A stretch of 30,341 nt of DNA, from the IMG/VR virus record IMGVR_UViG_3300042309_000834, positions 1 to 30,341 of that record. One strand, 5' to 3'. Of the stretch, positions 18,672-26,092 are shown piece after piece. Numbering within the stretch: the stretch's first letter is position 1; every line of letters begins with the position of its first letter. The translations under genes were made by a program, and so were the position numbers. Source of the stretch: a virus. The notes beneath the pieces are model-generated. The model was given only the letters and a program-made list of their open reading frames with translations, was not told the origin of the DNA and made no database searches.

Positions 18672-19043
18672 ATGAAGAGTAATGATCAATATATGTCACT
18701 GTATGATTACAGTGGTAAAGCATCTCGAGAAAGTGGACTAGGTCAAAAAGTGTATGAAGCTGCAAAGTCAAAAAATATTCATGTTATTTATCAAGATCTA
18801 CCACCAGACTTATCTAGACCAGAATATAATCGAGTAGCAACATATCCAAAATCATTTCTAGATGAATACTTTGGCAAAACTACACCCGGTGATACATTTG
18901 CTTCTGAATTAGCACAGGCTGATTTGCGTTATTTACTTGAACGTTTATATTCATTAGAAAATAAGTTTGATGAATTAATTAAAAAATTAGATACCAATGT
19001 TACCAATAGTGTTGAGTCAATCGATGACGACCTACCATTTTAA
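18672..19043 (+). CDS. Hypothetical protein ending in an SSB-like acidic tip (DDDLPF)
   Basis: A 123-residue protein with no domain that I recognise. The N-terminal half is polar (YDYSGKASRESGLGQKVYEAAK), and a coiled-coil-like helix spans about 85-108 (LRYLLERLYSLENKFDELIKKL). It ends SIDDDLPF, very close to the C-terminal tip of bacterial SSB (DFDDDIPF) that docks SSB partner proteins. The phage's own gp32-like SSB ends differently (NDLFN). The tip suggests binding to host SSB-interacting proteins; this is inference from eight residues. It lies between queD and queE. Confidence 0.65.
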   Translation: MKSNDQYMSLYDYSGKASRESGLGQKVYEAAKSKNIHVIYQDLPPDLSRPEYNRVATYPKSFLDEYFGKTTPGDTFASELAQADLRYLLERLYSLENKFDELIKKLDTNVTNSVESIDDDLPF

Positions 19044-19050
19044 GGAATTT

Positions 19051-19827
19051 ATGAAGCCAGGAAGAATAACAGACTACAATAAAACATTGCCAATCATAGA
19101 ATTATATCGTTGTGTGCAATCAGAAGGAAGCCGATTTGGTAGACCAACAATCGCAGTACGCACTACCGGATGCACTCATCGATGCTATTTTGGTGAAGGT
19201 GGCTGGTGCGATAGCTGGTACAGTTCAATTCATCCAGAAAAAGGTACTTTTACATTCAATGATATTATTAAAATTTACGACGAAAATCCACATATTAAAG
19301 AAATGATGTTAACTGGAGGATCCCCGACAATGCATCCAGCACTAGTTAATGAATTGACACATTTTGCACATGAAAGAGATATTCTTATTACTATTGAAAC
19401 TGAAGGTTCTCATTATATTGAAACTGATTACCCTATTGGCCTCCTTTCTATTAGTCCTAAGTTTGCCAATAGCGTACCCGTTGTGGGCGTTGCTACACCG
19501 CAAGGGACGATTACGGATGAAAAGATGGTTAAGCAACATAATAAATTCCGTCTCAATAGCGAAGCGATAGATAAAATGATTGCATATCACGCAGATTATC
19601 ACTATAAACCAGTCTGGGATGGTACTGAAGAGAATCTACAAGAAATTGAATTGTTTAGGATTCAACATAATATTCCAAAGGATAAAACGTACATAATGCC
19701 TGCTGGTGATACTAGAGACGAATTGATTAAAATGTATCCGTTGGTATTTGAAATGTGTGCTAACCATGGTTATAACATGACAGGAAGAGACCATATCGTG
19801 GCATATGATACTAAAAGGGGAGTTTGA
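19051..19827 (+). CDS. queE: 7-carboxy-7-deazaguanine synthase (radical SAM)
   Basis: A 258-residue radical-SAM enzyme. The cluster motif is C41-x3-C45-x7-C53 (GCTHRCYFGEGGWCDSW), the longer spacing known in some QueE lineages rather than CxxxCxxC. The N-terminal SEGSRFGRPTIAVRTTG is a QueE hallmark and the GGSP motif follows (MMLTGGSPTMHP). QueE converts 6-carboxytetrahydropterin to 7-carboxy-7-deazaguanine. I place the start at 19051, which has an AAGGA ribosome site at 19042-19046. The frame extends upstream to 18997, but that would overlap the previous gene by 47 nt. No queC is seen in the window. Confidence 0.9.
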   Translation: MKPGRITDYNKTLPIIELYRCVQSEGSRFGRPTIAVRTTGCTHRCYFGEGGWCDSWYSSIHPEKGTFTFNDIIKIYDENPHIKEMMLTGGSPTMHPALVNELTHFAHERDILITIETEGSHYIETDYPIGLLSISPKFANSVPVVGVATPQGTITDEKMVKQHNKFRLNSEAIDKMIAYHADYHYKPVWDGTEENLQEIELFRIQHNIPKDKTYIMPAGDTRDELIKMYPLVFEMCANHGYNMTGRDHIVAYDTKRGV

Positions 19828-19828
19828 T

Positions 19829-19888
19829 ATGTGGACAACGACAACGACATTTGGAAATTATGAAATTAATTATATTATAAAGAAATGA
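19829..19888 (+). CDS. Possible 19-codon micro-ORF upstream of thioredoxin
   Basis: ATG at 19829, 1 nt after the queE stop, with a GGGGAG ribosome site about 7 nt upstream. It would encode MWTTTTTFGNYEINYIIKK. Its stop overlaps the thioredoxin ATG as ATGA (19885-19888). It fills an otherwise empty gap and could couple translation of the thioredoxin gene, which has no ribosome site of its own. Whether the peptide itself matters is unknown. Confidence 0.35.
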   Translation: MWTTTTTFGNYEINYIIKK

Positions 19889-20133
19889 AACAAGTACTTT
19901 ATTTTTCAGCAGAATGGTGTGGACCATGCAAAATGATTAAACCACAAATTCAACAATTACAATCTCAAATGACAATTACATTTATTGACGCAGATGCAAG
20001 CCCAGATACATGCAGTAAATACAACGTACGAACTGTGCCTACATTGCTGATAATTAAAAATGGAATAGAAGTAGGACGAATACTAGGAACTGCTATAACA
20101 AAAGATGCAGTAATAAATTTATATAATAAATAA
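19885..20133 (+). CDS. Thioredoxin
   Basis: A compact 82-residue thioredoxin. Active site AEWCGPCKM at 9-17, cis-proline segment RTVPTLLIIKNG and the final helix are present. E. coli thioredoxin has about 108 residues, so this one lacks the N-terminal strand/helix. It is a likely electron donor for the phage class II RNR through the CAGGAC tail. It follows queE, separated by a micro-ORF, and is 15 bp before groES. Confidence 0.9.
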   Translation: MKQVLYFSAEWCGPCKMIKPQIQQLQSQMTITFIDADASPDTCSKYNVRTVPTLLIIKNGIEVGRILGTAITKDAVINLYNK

Positions 20134-20148
20134 AAAAAGGAATAAGTT

Positions 20149-20448
20149 ATGAATTGGAAACCAATTGGAGATCAAGTTCTTGTTAAACAGCAAGAAAAAC
20201 AAGAAAAAACAGCGAGTGGTATTATTGTTATGGCTGGTATGGATGATTATGTAACGTGTGATGTCATTGCAATTGGCGATGGTTTGTTTACGCATACTGG
20301 TGATCGAATTCCAATGACAACAAAACCCGGCATGCAAGTTAAAATTTACAATGGGAATATCGGATCCCAGAAAAAAGTTACAATTGATGGCGATGAATAT
20401 GTACTTATTCGTGAATCAGAAATTGCTATGATAAATACCAATGTATGA
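20149..20448 (+). CDS. GroES-like co-chaperonin
   Basis: A 99-residue Cpn10 family protein: KPIGDQVLVKQQEKQEKTASGIIV includes the mobile loop that binds GroEL, then CDVIAIGDG and a C-terminal DGDEYVLIRESEIAMI. T4 gp31 plays this role in folding the major capsid protein with host GroEL, but this sequence looks closer to bacterial GroES than to gp31. An AAAAAAGGA ribosome site precedes the ATG. It overlaps the next gene by 4 nt (ATGA). Confidence 0.9.
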   Translation: MNWKPIGDQVLVKQQEKQEKTASGIIVMAGMDDYVTCDVIAIGDGLFTHTGDRIPMTTKPGMQVKIYNGNIGSQKKVTIDGDEYVLIRESEIAMINTNV

Positions 20449-20678
20449 TTGAATTCATAGGATGGGTAAGCACGGCATTGGTTTTGTTAGGATACATTTC
20501 CAATGCCAAAGGCTATCCAATGTTTGCGATGATTGCTTGGATAATTGGTGATATTGGTTGGGTATCATATGATTTATATATAAACAATATAAGTCACCTA
20601 GTATTAAGTTTTGTCATCATATCAATTAATTTATACGGAATTATTCGTATATTACACAATAAAGAAATTACAAAGTAA
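20445..20678 (+). CDS. Small three-helix membrane protein
   Basis: A 77-residue protein with three hydrophobic segments (about 3-20, 26-45, 50-70): IGWVSTALVLLGYIS, FAMIAWIIGDIGWVS and LVLSFVIISINLYGII. This compact pattern resembles 3-TM half-transporters (SemiSWEET/YgjV-like proteins), but I cannot assign a substrate. It is coupled to the groES gene (ATGA), and its stop directly abuts the polymerase start. Confidence 0.65.
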   Translation: MIEFIGWVSTALVLLGYISNAKGYPMFAMIAWIIGDIGWVSYDLYINNISHLVLSFVIISINLYGIIRILHNKEITK

Positions 20679-23189
20679 ATGTATCAAAATATTTCATATG
20701 ACAGAAAATCCGGTACTATGCACGTGTGGGATGATGAATTAGGACATCAAAAATTTCCATTTAAACCATATGCATATTTACCAGACTCTGCAGGAACATA
20801 TGTATCATTAGACGGCACTACATTAAAACAGATACCAGGAAATCATAAAGATAATCCTGCTTCATACGAATCTGATCTAAATGAAGAAGTCCGAACCCTG
20901 ATAGATTTATACTATGAATCAGATTTAGTATCAAAAGGACATCGCGATTTTTTCTTTGATATTGAAACAGCAAAAGATGAAAATGGATATAGTACTATAC
21001 ATGATACGCGCACGGCTATAACATCAATTGCATATTATGATAAAATTGGTAATGATAGACGAGTACTTATATTAGACGAACTGAATCGCATAAAAGAACG
21101 TGAAATACAAGGCGATGGTTATGTTTTAGAAATATTTCGAGACGAAAGAGATCTTTTAACCAGATTTATAAACATATTTGCGGCTGTACAACCAACTGTA
21201 ATTACAGGATGGAACACTGATGGATATGATATTCCATATTTATTGGGTCGTGCTAAAAAGGTATTAGGTGTAAATGCCATCAAAAAATTAAGTCCGGCTG
21301 GAATTGTAGATTATAATCCAAAAAAGGAAAAATGGAAAATATTTGGTGTTTCTAGTTTAGATTATTTGAAACTATATAAAAACTTTACATACAGCGAATT
21401 ACCAAATTATCGATTAGATACTGTTGCAAAACTAGAATTGGGTCGAGGTAAAGTTGAATATGAAGGTGATTTAGATGTTCTTTTTACACAAGATATTCAC
21501 AAGTTTGCTTTTTACAACATGACAGATACCGATTTGGTTTATGAATTAGATGAAAAGTTACAGTTCATAAACTTAGCACGGACTATATGTCATAAAGGAC
21601 ATGTACCATATGAAGATGTTTATTATGCATCTAAATATCTAGATGGTGCTGCTATAGTAGATTTAAAACGTAATGGATATGTAGCTCCAAATAAACAATT
21701 CCGTTTTATTGAAGAAGAAACTGCAGCTGATGTGTTGGCAGGTGCATATGTAATGGCACCGGTGCCTGGATTGTATAAATGGATATATGACTTGGATTTA
21801 ACATCTCTGTATCCGAGTATCATTATGAGTTTAAACATATCTCCAGAAACAAAGATCGGAGTTATTGCTAATTGGGATGAAACATGTTTATTAAAAACTG
21901 ATCCGGTATCGGTACAAATTGGAAACAAAACGATTACAGATGTTAAACAATGGTTAACCGATAATAAATATACAGTTGCTAGCAATGGAACGGTGTATCG
22001 AACCGATATAAAAGGATTTTTACCAACAATTCTAGCAAAATGGTTTGATGAGCGGGTAGAATTTAAAGATAAGCGTGATGAATATGAAGTAGGTAGTGAT
22101 GATTATAAGTTTTATGATGCAATGCAGTTAACACAAAAAGTATTGCTTAATTCATTTTATGGAGTATTAGGACTTAAAACGTTTCGATTCCACGATTTAG
22201 ATAATGCTGGTGCTATTACAGCAACTGGACAAAGTATTATTAAATTTTCAGCAAAAGTTATTAATAATCATTACCAAAAAGAAATTGGACATTCAAACTT
22301 TATTAATGCATCCGGTCAACAAGCTGAGTTTGCATTTTATACTGACACAGATTCAACATTTGTTTCTAGTTTACCGCTCATACAGCATCGTTATCCTGGA
22401 TTCGATGAAACAGACGAACAATTCATGATTGAAAAAACCAATGAAATTGCATCTGAAGTACAACTTAAAGTAAACACAATGTACAACCAGTATGCAAAAG
22501 TATTTTTAAATACAGATTCGCATCGGTTCACAATTAAACAAGAATATGTTGCAAAATCTGGTTTATGGATTGCTAAGAAAAGATATGCACAGTGGGTTAT
22601 CTTTAAAGAAGGTAAACCTACTAACAAAATGGATATTAAAGGATTAGATGTAGTTAGATCATCATTCCCAGATGAGTTTAAAACTATAATGAAAGAAACA
22701 TTATGGTATATTTTGAAACAAAACAGCAAACAAGCTACATCTGAAATGATTTTAAAATTCAAAGATTCATTGAATAATGCAGAATTAACAAGTGTAATGA
22801 AGAATTCAGGTGTTAAAGAAATATCTAAATATACTAAGAAACGTAAACCTTTTAGTGGATATTTATCTGGTTCGCCAGCTCATGTTAAATCAGCAATTAA
22901 TTACAATGACATGTTAACAACATTAACAACTGATGTAGTTTCTATCAAAGATGGTGATAAAGTGAAATGGGCATATCTTCGAAATAATCCATATGGATTT
23001 GATACCATGGCACTTAAAGGTTACCAGGATCCTACGGAGATTGTAGATTTTGTTGCAATGTACATTGATCGTAACAAGCAGTTTGAACGCGAATTAAAAG
23101 GCAAACTAGATGATTTCTATGCAGCAATGACGTGGGGCGTATTGCCAGAAAATAATAATGCGGCAAAGTTTTTTAGCTTTGGTAAATGA
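20679..23189 (+). CDS. 43: Replicative DNA polymerase, family B (gp43-like)
   Basis: An 836-residue family B polymerase with intact proofreading and polymerase sites. Exo I is FFFDIETA (D94, E96), Exo II is GWNTDGYDIPYL (D181), and Exo III is YNMTDTDLVYEL (D283). Motif A is DLDLTSLYPSI (D371/D373), motif B KVLLNSFYGVLGL (487-499) and motif C YTDTDS (D556/D558). It is somewhat shorter than T4 gp43 (898 residues), and no intein or split is visible. It would act with the gp45 clamp at 27352. An 11-nt T run (23190-23200) follows the stop. Confidence 0.95.
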   Translation: MYQNISYDRKSGTMHVWDDELGHQKFPFKPYAYLPDSAGTYVSLDGTTLKQIPGNHKDNPASYESDLNEEVRTLIDLYYESDLVSKGHRDFFFDIETAKDENGYSTIHDTRTAITSIAYYDKIGNDRRVLILDELNRIKEREIQGDGYVLEIFRDERDLLTRFINIFAAVQPTVITGWNTDGYDIPYLLGRAKKVLGVNAIKKLSPAGIVDYNPKKEKWKIFGVSSLDYLKLYKNFTYSELPNYRLDTVAKLELGRGKVEYEGDLDVLFTQDIHKFAFYNMTDTDLVYELDEKLQFINLARTICHKGHVPYEDVYYASKYLDGAAIVDLKRNGYVAPNKQFRFIEEETAADVLAGAYVMAPVPGLYKWIYDLDLTSLYPSIIMSLNISPETKIGVIANWDETCLLKTDPVSVQIGNKTITDVKQWLTDNKYTVASNGTVYRTDIKGFLPTILAKWFDERVEFKDKRDEYEVGSDDYKFYDAMQLTQKVLLNSFYGVLGLKTFRFHDLDNAGAITATGQSIIKFSAKVINNHYQKEIGHSNFINASGQQAEFAFYTDTDSTFVSSLPLIQHRYPGFDETDEQFMIEKTNEIASEVQLKVNTMYNQYAKVFLNTDSHRFTIKQEYVAKSGLWIAKKRYAQWVIFKEGKPTNKMDIKGLDVVRSSFPDEFKTIMKETLWYILKQNSKQATSEMILKFKDSLNNAELTSVMKNSGVKEISKYTKKRKPFSGYLSGSPAHVKSAINYNDMLTTLTTDVVSIKDGDKVKWAYLRNNPYGFDTMALKGYQDPTEIVDFVAMYIDRNKQFERELKGKLDDFYAAMTWGVLPENNNAAKFFSFGK

Positions 23190-23204
23190 TTTTTTTTTTT
23201 GCAT

Positions 23205-23217
23205 ATATTTATATTAA
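23205..23217 (+). promoter_or_regulatory. ATATTTATATTAA element, candidate late promoter
   Basis: It lies 20 nt before the ATG at 23238 with a free-standing ribosome site (AAAGGA) between, which is promoter-like placement. It shares ATATTTATAT with 9062-9074 and 14546-14557. Confidence 0.3.
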
Positions 23218-23237
23218 AATTATGTTAAAGGATACTA

Positions 23238-23624
23238 ATGTCAAATATTAAACTAACAGATTTGCTAGCAGAAAATATGCGTCGGTTTAAAACTAAAAAT
23301 TTAAATGAAGAACATCCTGGGATTTTATTTCCAGCTTCTAAAATGGCAATAGGAGCTGGAGGACTTTTGGCAGCTGCAGTTGCAACATATGCAAAAGTAT
23401 TTTCTGGAAAAAGTGCAAAAGAGCGAGAACAAGCTCGTATGGTATTAAACATACAAAGCATGATTATAAAAGATACAGATCCAGATGAAATTCTTAAATA
23501 TATGAAATCGATAGATTCTACTATAGATGATGCAACTGGAATTGAAATTATGAAAGCATTAGGTCGACAATTAGGATTGTATGTAGATCCAGAAAATGAA
23601 GACGATTCTACTCCGTTAAGTTAA
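23238..23624 (+). CDS. Small protein with capsid-targeting-like N-terminus and hydrophobic segment
   Basis: A 128-residue protein. Residues 6-24 hold LAE at 10-12 then NMRRFKTKNLNE ending at 24, the same double (L/I)-x-E layout as the protein at 9521. After residue 28 comes a hydrophobic Gly/Ala-rich stretch (about 34-54) that could cross or enter a membrane, then a charged helical tail ending ENEDDSTPLS. A packaged protein with a membrane segment could act during DNA ejection, but that is speculation. It has its own ribosome site (AAAGGA) and is followed directly by a terminator. Confidence 0.65.
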   Translation: MSNIKLTDLLAENMRRFKTKNLNEEHPGILFPASKMAIGAGGLLAAAVATYAKVFSGKSAKEREQARMVLNIQSMIIKDTDPDEILKYMKSIDSTIDDATGIEIMKALGRQLGLYVDPENEDDSTPLS

Positions 23625-23636
23625 ACTAAATATTTT

Positions 23637-23664
23637 AAGTGCAATTTAAACGTTGCACTTTTTT
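23637..23664 (+). terminator. Rho-independent terminator after the polymerase segment
   Basis: A perfect 8-bp stem AAGTGCAA (23637-23644) / TTGCACTT (23653-23660), an 8-nt loop and a T run ending at 23664. It ends the transcript carrying the 23238 gene. Confidence 0.85.
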
Positions 23665-23677
23665 ACTGTTAAAACAT

Positions 23678-23706
23678 TTGGTTATTTTAATATTATTACA
23701 TATAAT
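23678..23706 (+). promoter_or_regulatory. Promoter opening the DNA-modification cluster
   Basis: TTGGTT (23678-23683), 17-nt spacer, perfect TATAAT (23701-23706), right after the terminator. The ATG at 23718 is 11 nt downstream, so the leader would be only a few nucleotides long. Confidence 0.6.
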
Positions 23707-23717
23707 AAAAGAAAAAT

Positions 23718-24155
23718 ATGTACGGAAAAAAGCAATGGCGCGGCCGCGAAGTAGAAGGTCGGTATTCGGATATTATGACATTCTTTGTTAGAGAGTTAGT
23801 TAACAATAAACTAGAAGTAAAATCATATACAGAATATCCACATTATTATTTTACTATAGAATATATGCGACAAATTGAAGATAATGCACAATATCTTTCA
23901 ATTATCCGGCATATTTTAGATACAACTAATTGTGCTATAACCATTGAAGCTGCTAAAGACACTTTAAAGAACATTCCTGTGGATCTTGTTAATCGATGCC
24001 ACATTATTTATCGTATACAAGATGATGCAGTACAACTGCTAAAAGACACCGATACATTGAGTATTGATGCTGGTTGGTATCGTGTGCACCAGATTACTAA
24101 GTGCAATATGATGGAAATTCAGCCTGATAACTATAAATTTGATGAAGAACTATGA
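23718..24155 (+). CDS. Hypothetical protein, first gene of the modification-linked cluster
   Basis: A 145-residue protein, not recognised. Features: a basic start (MYGKKQWRGREVEGRYSD), a Tyr-rich region (TEYPHYYFTIEYM), a helical middle (YLSIIRHILDTTNCAITIEAAKDTLKNI) and an acidic end. It has four scattered cysteines without metal-site spacing. It overlaps the nucleotidyltransferase-like gene by ATGA (24152-24155) and starts right after the promoter at 23678, so it is the lead gene of the block running towards dpdA. Confidence 0.65.
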   Translation: MYGKKQWRGREVEGRYSDIMTFFVRELVNNKLEVKSYTEYPHYYFTIEYMRQIEDNAQYLSIIRHILDTTNCAITIEAAKDTLKNIPVDLVNRCHIIYRIQDDAVQLLKDTDTLSIDAGWYRVHQITKCNMMEIQPDNYKFDEEL

Positions 24156-24568
24156 AATTAGGAGTTATAGCAGGTAATTTTGATGTAATGCATCCAGGTT
24201 ACATTAAAATGTTTAAAGAATGTAAAAAACATTGTACTTGGTTAATAGTATTATTACATGAAGATCCTAGTTTAGAACGCCCAGAGAAAATGAAACCAAT
24301 ATTATCTTTAGATGACCGAAAAGAAATGTTGTATTCATTAGAAATGATTGATGAAGTTATAGCATATTCTACCGAAGAAATACTATATGAATTCCTTAAA
24401 GGAATCGATCCAGATGTACGGTTTTTAGGCGATGATTATATTGGAAAAGATTTTACTGGTAAGGAATTAGGTATCGATATTCATTACATAAACAGAGACC
24501 ATGGATGGTCAACCACTAAATTTAAAAAACAAATAGCAGATGAAGTACAGCGTAGTAGTAACATTTAG
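24152..24568 (+). CDS. Cytidylyltransferase-like nucleotidyltransferase with altered active-site motif
   Basis: A 138-residue Rossmann-like protein of the HxGH nucleotidyltransferase superfamily, sized like glycerol-3-phosphate cytidylyltransferase (TagD). The first strand and motif read GVIAGNFDVMHPGY: H14-P-G-Y17, so the second His of HxGH is Tyr. MKPILSLDDRKEML matches the Rxx(E)R helix region, and WSTTKFKK takes the place of ISTTxIR, lacking the Arg. It would transfer a nucleotide to a phosphorylated small molecule, activating it for transfer. With a glycosyltransferase two genes on, a sugar or alcohol donor is plausible. The altered motif leaves activity uncertain. Confidence 0.75.
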   Translation: MKLGVIAGNFDVMHPGYIKMFKECKKHCTWLIVLLHEDPSLERPEKMKPILSLDDRKEMLYSLEMIDEVIAYSTEEILYEFLKGIDPDVRFLGDDYIGKDFTGKELGIDIHYINRDHGWSTTKFKKQIADEVQRSSNI

Positions 24569-24893
24569 TATGGAAGGGTTTCATTGTTGGCCTGCAGCAA
24601 AAGACATATTTCCACCAGTAGCATTTTTATCAGATAGACATCGTCATATGTTCGGGTTTCGTTGTTATGCAACAGTAACACATACAGATCGCGACAAAGA
24701 ATTTATTTTATTGAATCGTGAAATAAAAAGAACATTACAATTGAGCTTCGAAAAAGGCTTTGCCAATGTGTTAGAATTCGGACCAATGTCATGTGAAGCA
24801 ATTGGCGAATGGTTATTAGATCAATTTCCAGAACTATACAAAGTAGAAGTTTGGGAAGATTGGGAAAACGGCGCTATAATTGAGCGTGATTAA
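24540..24893 (+). CDS. T-fold (QueD/PTPS-like) protein with intact zinc triad
   Basis: A 117-residue protein. H15 in GFHCW, and H34 and H36 in RHRHMFGF, can be aligned with the three zinc-binding histidines of QueD/PTPS. HTDRDKEFILLNREIK fits the DF-x-x-LK position, and SCEAIGEWLL...VEVWEDWENGA fits the C-terminal ExLA...VxVxEx segment. The usual catalytic Cys is not in its normal place. It overlaps the nucleotidyltransferase gene by 29 nt. It could act on a pterin or deazapurine in the modification pathway, complementing the QueD variant at 17999 that has lost two of these ligands. The fold call rests on motifs only. Confidence 0.6.
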   Translation: MKYSVVVTFSMEGFHCWPAAKDIFPPVAFLSDRHRHMFGFRCYATVTHTDRDKEFILLNREIKRTLQLSFEKGFANVLEFGPMSCEAIGEWLLDQFPELYKVEVWEDWENGAIIERD

Positions 24894-24894
24894 C

Positions 24895-24923
24895 TTGGAT
24901 AGTTTTAAAAAATTTATTATTAT
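24895..24923 (+). promoter_or_regulatory. Promoter for the glycosyltransferase-dpdA pair, predicted near-leaderless
   Basis: TTGGAT (24895-24900), 17-nt spacer, TATTAT (24918-24923), 8 nt before the ATG at 24932. The same geometry is seen at 6075, 13139 and 23678. Confidence 0.5.
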
Positions 24924-24931
24924 AAGTTATA

Positions 24932-26092
24932 ATGAGGAATTTATTTTATTTCGGTTTAGAACCACTTAAAGCTCGATACACATATCAGCTTTCAAAAGAA
25001 TGGATGCCAGCCACATTCGAACCATATGTAAAAGCTGGAAAATTAAACTTTATAGATATTGAAGGCGAATTTGATCCTGATCAGCAAATTAAAGTTGGTG
25101 CAGTATTAGATGCTATTGGTAGAGGTAAATTTAGTTTGACACAATGTCAAAATTTTCTTCAACGAATTTATAATGATGAAGTTAAATCTGGAGATATTAT
25201 CTTTTTGCAAGATTATTGGACTCCTGGTTTAGATGCAATTTGGTATGCATTGGATTTATATGGCATTGAAGTTAAAGTGTATGCAATGCTTCATGCACAA
25301 TCTGTTGATGAATATGATTTTACATATCCAATGGCAAAGTGGATGCGTAATTATGAATTAGGATTAGATAAACGAATGTCTGGCATCTTTGTCGGTAGCA
25401 CTATTCATAGAGAACAACTTCGAGCAGCTGGATTCACTGCACCAATTCATGTAGTTTCATTACCAATTCATAAACAAGCTACATTAGCAAAATTACCAAA
25501 TATATCTGAACGAAAGAAAAATGTAGTAGTATATTCATCTCGTTTAGACAAAGAAAAGAATCCGTTTTTCATGTTAGATGTTGCAGAACAGTTTTTAGAA
25601 CAACATACTATATGGGAATGGCATGTAACTACATCTGGTAAAGAATTTAGATCGATGCTTCCTGATGTAATTGATGCAATGAAAGCATTAGCTAAACGTC
25701 AACCTCGTTTTAAATTGTTAAGTGGATTGTCAAAAGAAGAATATTACACTGAATTAGCTACATGTAAAATTCAGTTCAATTCAGCATTACAAGATTACGT
25801 GTCTTGGACAGTTATTGAAGCAACGGCATTTGGTGCTGATATTGTATATCCTAATTTCAGATCTTTCCCTGAATTTATAGATTATGATCGTTTATACAAA
25901 GCATTTGATGTTACGAGTGCATTACGATTATTACAGCATACAATTGAAACACAAAGAACACATTACAATATAGTTGATATTTCTGACTTAGGTCGGCAGT
26001 TAGAAGCTTATATTATGGTTAATGATATAACTCAAGAACATAATATATGGCATGAAACAGCATATTGTAAACATTTAATACAAGGAAAATAA
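24932..26092 (+). CDS. GT-B glycosyltransferase (GT4-like)
   Basis: A 386-residue GT-B protein. The C-terminal domain shows the retaining GT4 pattern: VVVYSSRLDKEKNPFFML (about 194-211), LLSGLSKEEYYTELA, NSALQDYVSWTVIEATAFGADIVYP and NFRSFPEF. The two glutamates of an E-x7-E-like donor site sit around IEATAFG...SFPE. The N-terminal domain is divergent. The stop shares its last base with the start of the next gene (TAATG), a strict coupling to the TGT-like protein. The phage DNA is the obvious acceptor candidate, carrying the modified base made by the neighbour. A sugar on a cell-surface or virion component is the alternative. Confidence 0.75.
   Translation: MRNLFYFGLEPLKARYTYQLSKEWMPATFEPYVKAGKLNFIDIEGEFDPDQQIKVGAVLDAIGRGKFSLTQCQNFLQRIYNDEVKSGDIIFLQDYWTPGLDAIWYALDLYGIEVKVYAMLHAQSVDEYDFTYPMAKWMRNYELGLDKRMSGIFVGSTIHREQLRAAGFTAPIHVVSLPIHKQATLAKLPNISERKKNVVVYSSRLDKEKNPFFMLDVAEQFLEQHTIWEWHVTTSGKEFRSMLPDVIDAMKALAKRQPRFKLLSGLSKEEYYTELATCKIQFNSALQDYVSWTVIEATAFGADIVYPNFRSFPEFIDYDRLYKAFDVTSALRLLQHTIETQRTHYNIVDISDLGRQLEAYIMVNDITQEHNIWHETAYCKHLIQGK

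Noticed and set aside
18997-19050. Upstream extension of QueE starting at 18997
   Set aside because: It would overlap the previous gene by 47 nt, whereas the ATG at 19051 has a well-placed AAGGA.
21623-22762. Open frames on the minus strand inside the family B polymerase, and similar ones elsewhere
   Set aside because: They are low-complexity or antisense shadows of well-supported genes, without ribosome sites or recognisable domains.
23164-23200. Hairpin-like CAAAG/CTTTG followed by an 11-T run after the polymerase gene
   Set aside because: The stem is only 5 bp with an 8-nt loop, and 8 nt separate it from the T run, so it is too weak to call a terminator. The downstream gene likely reads through.
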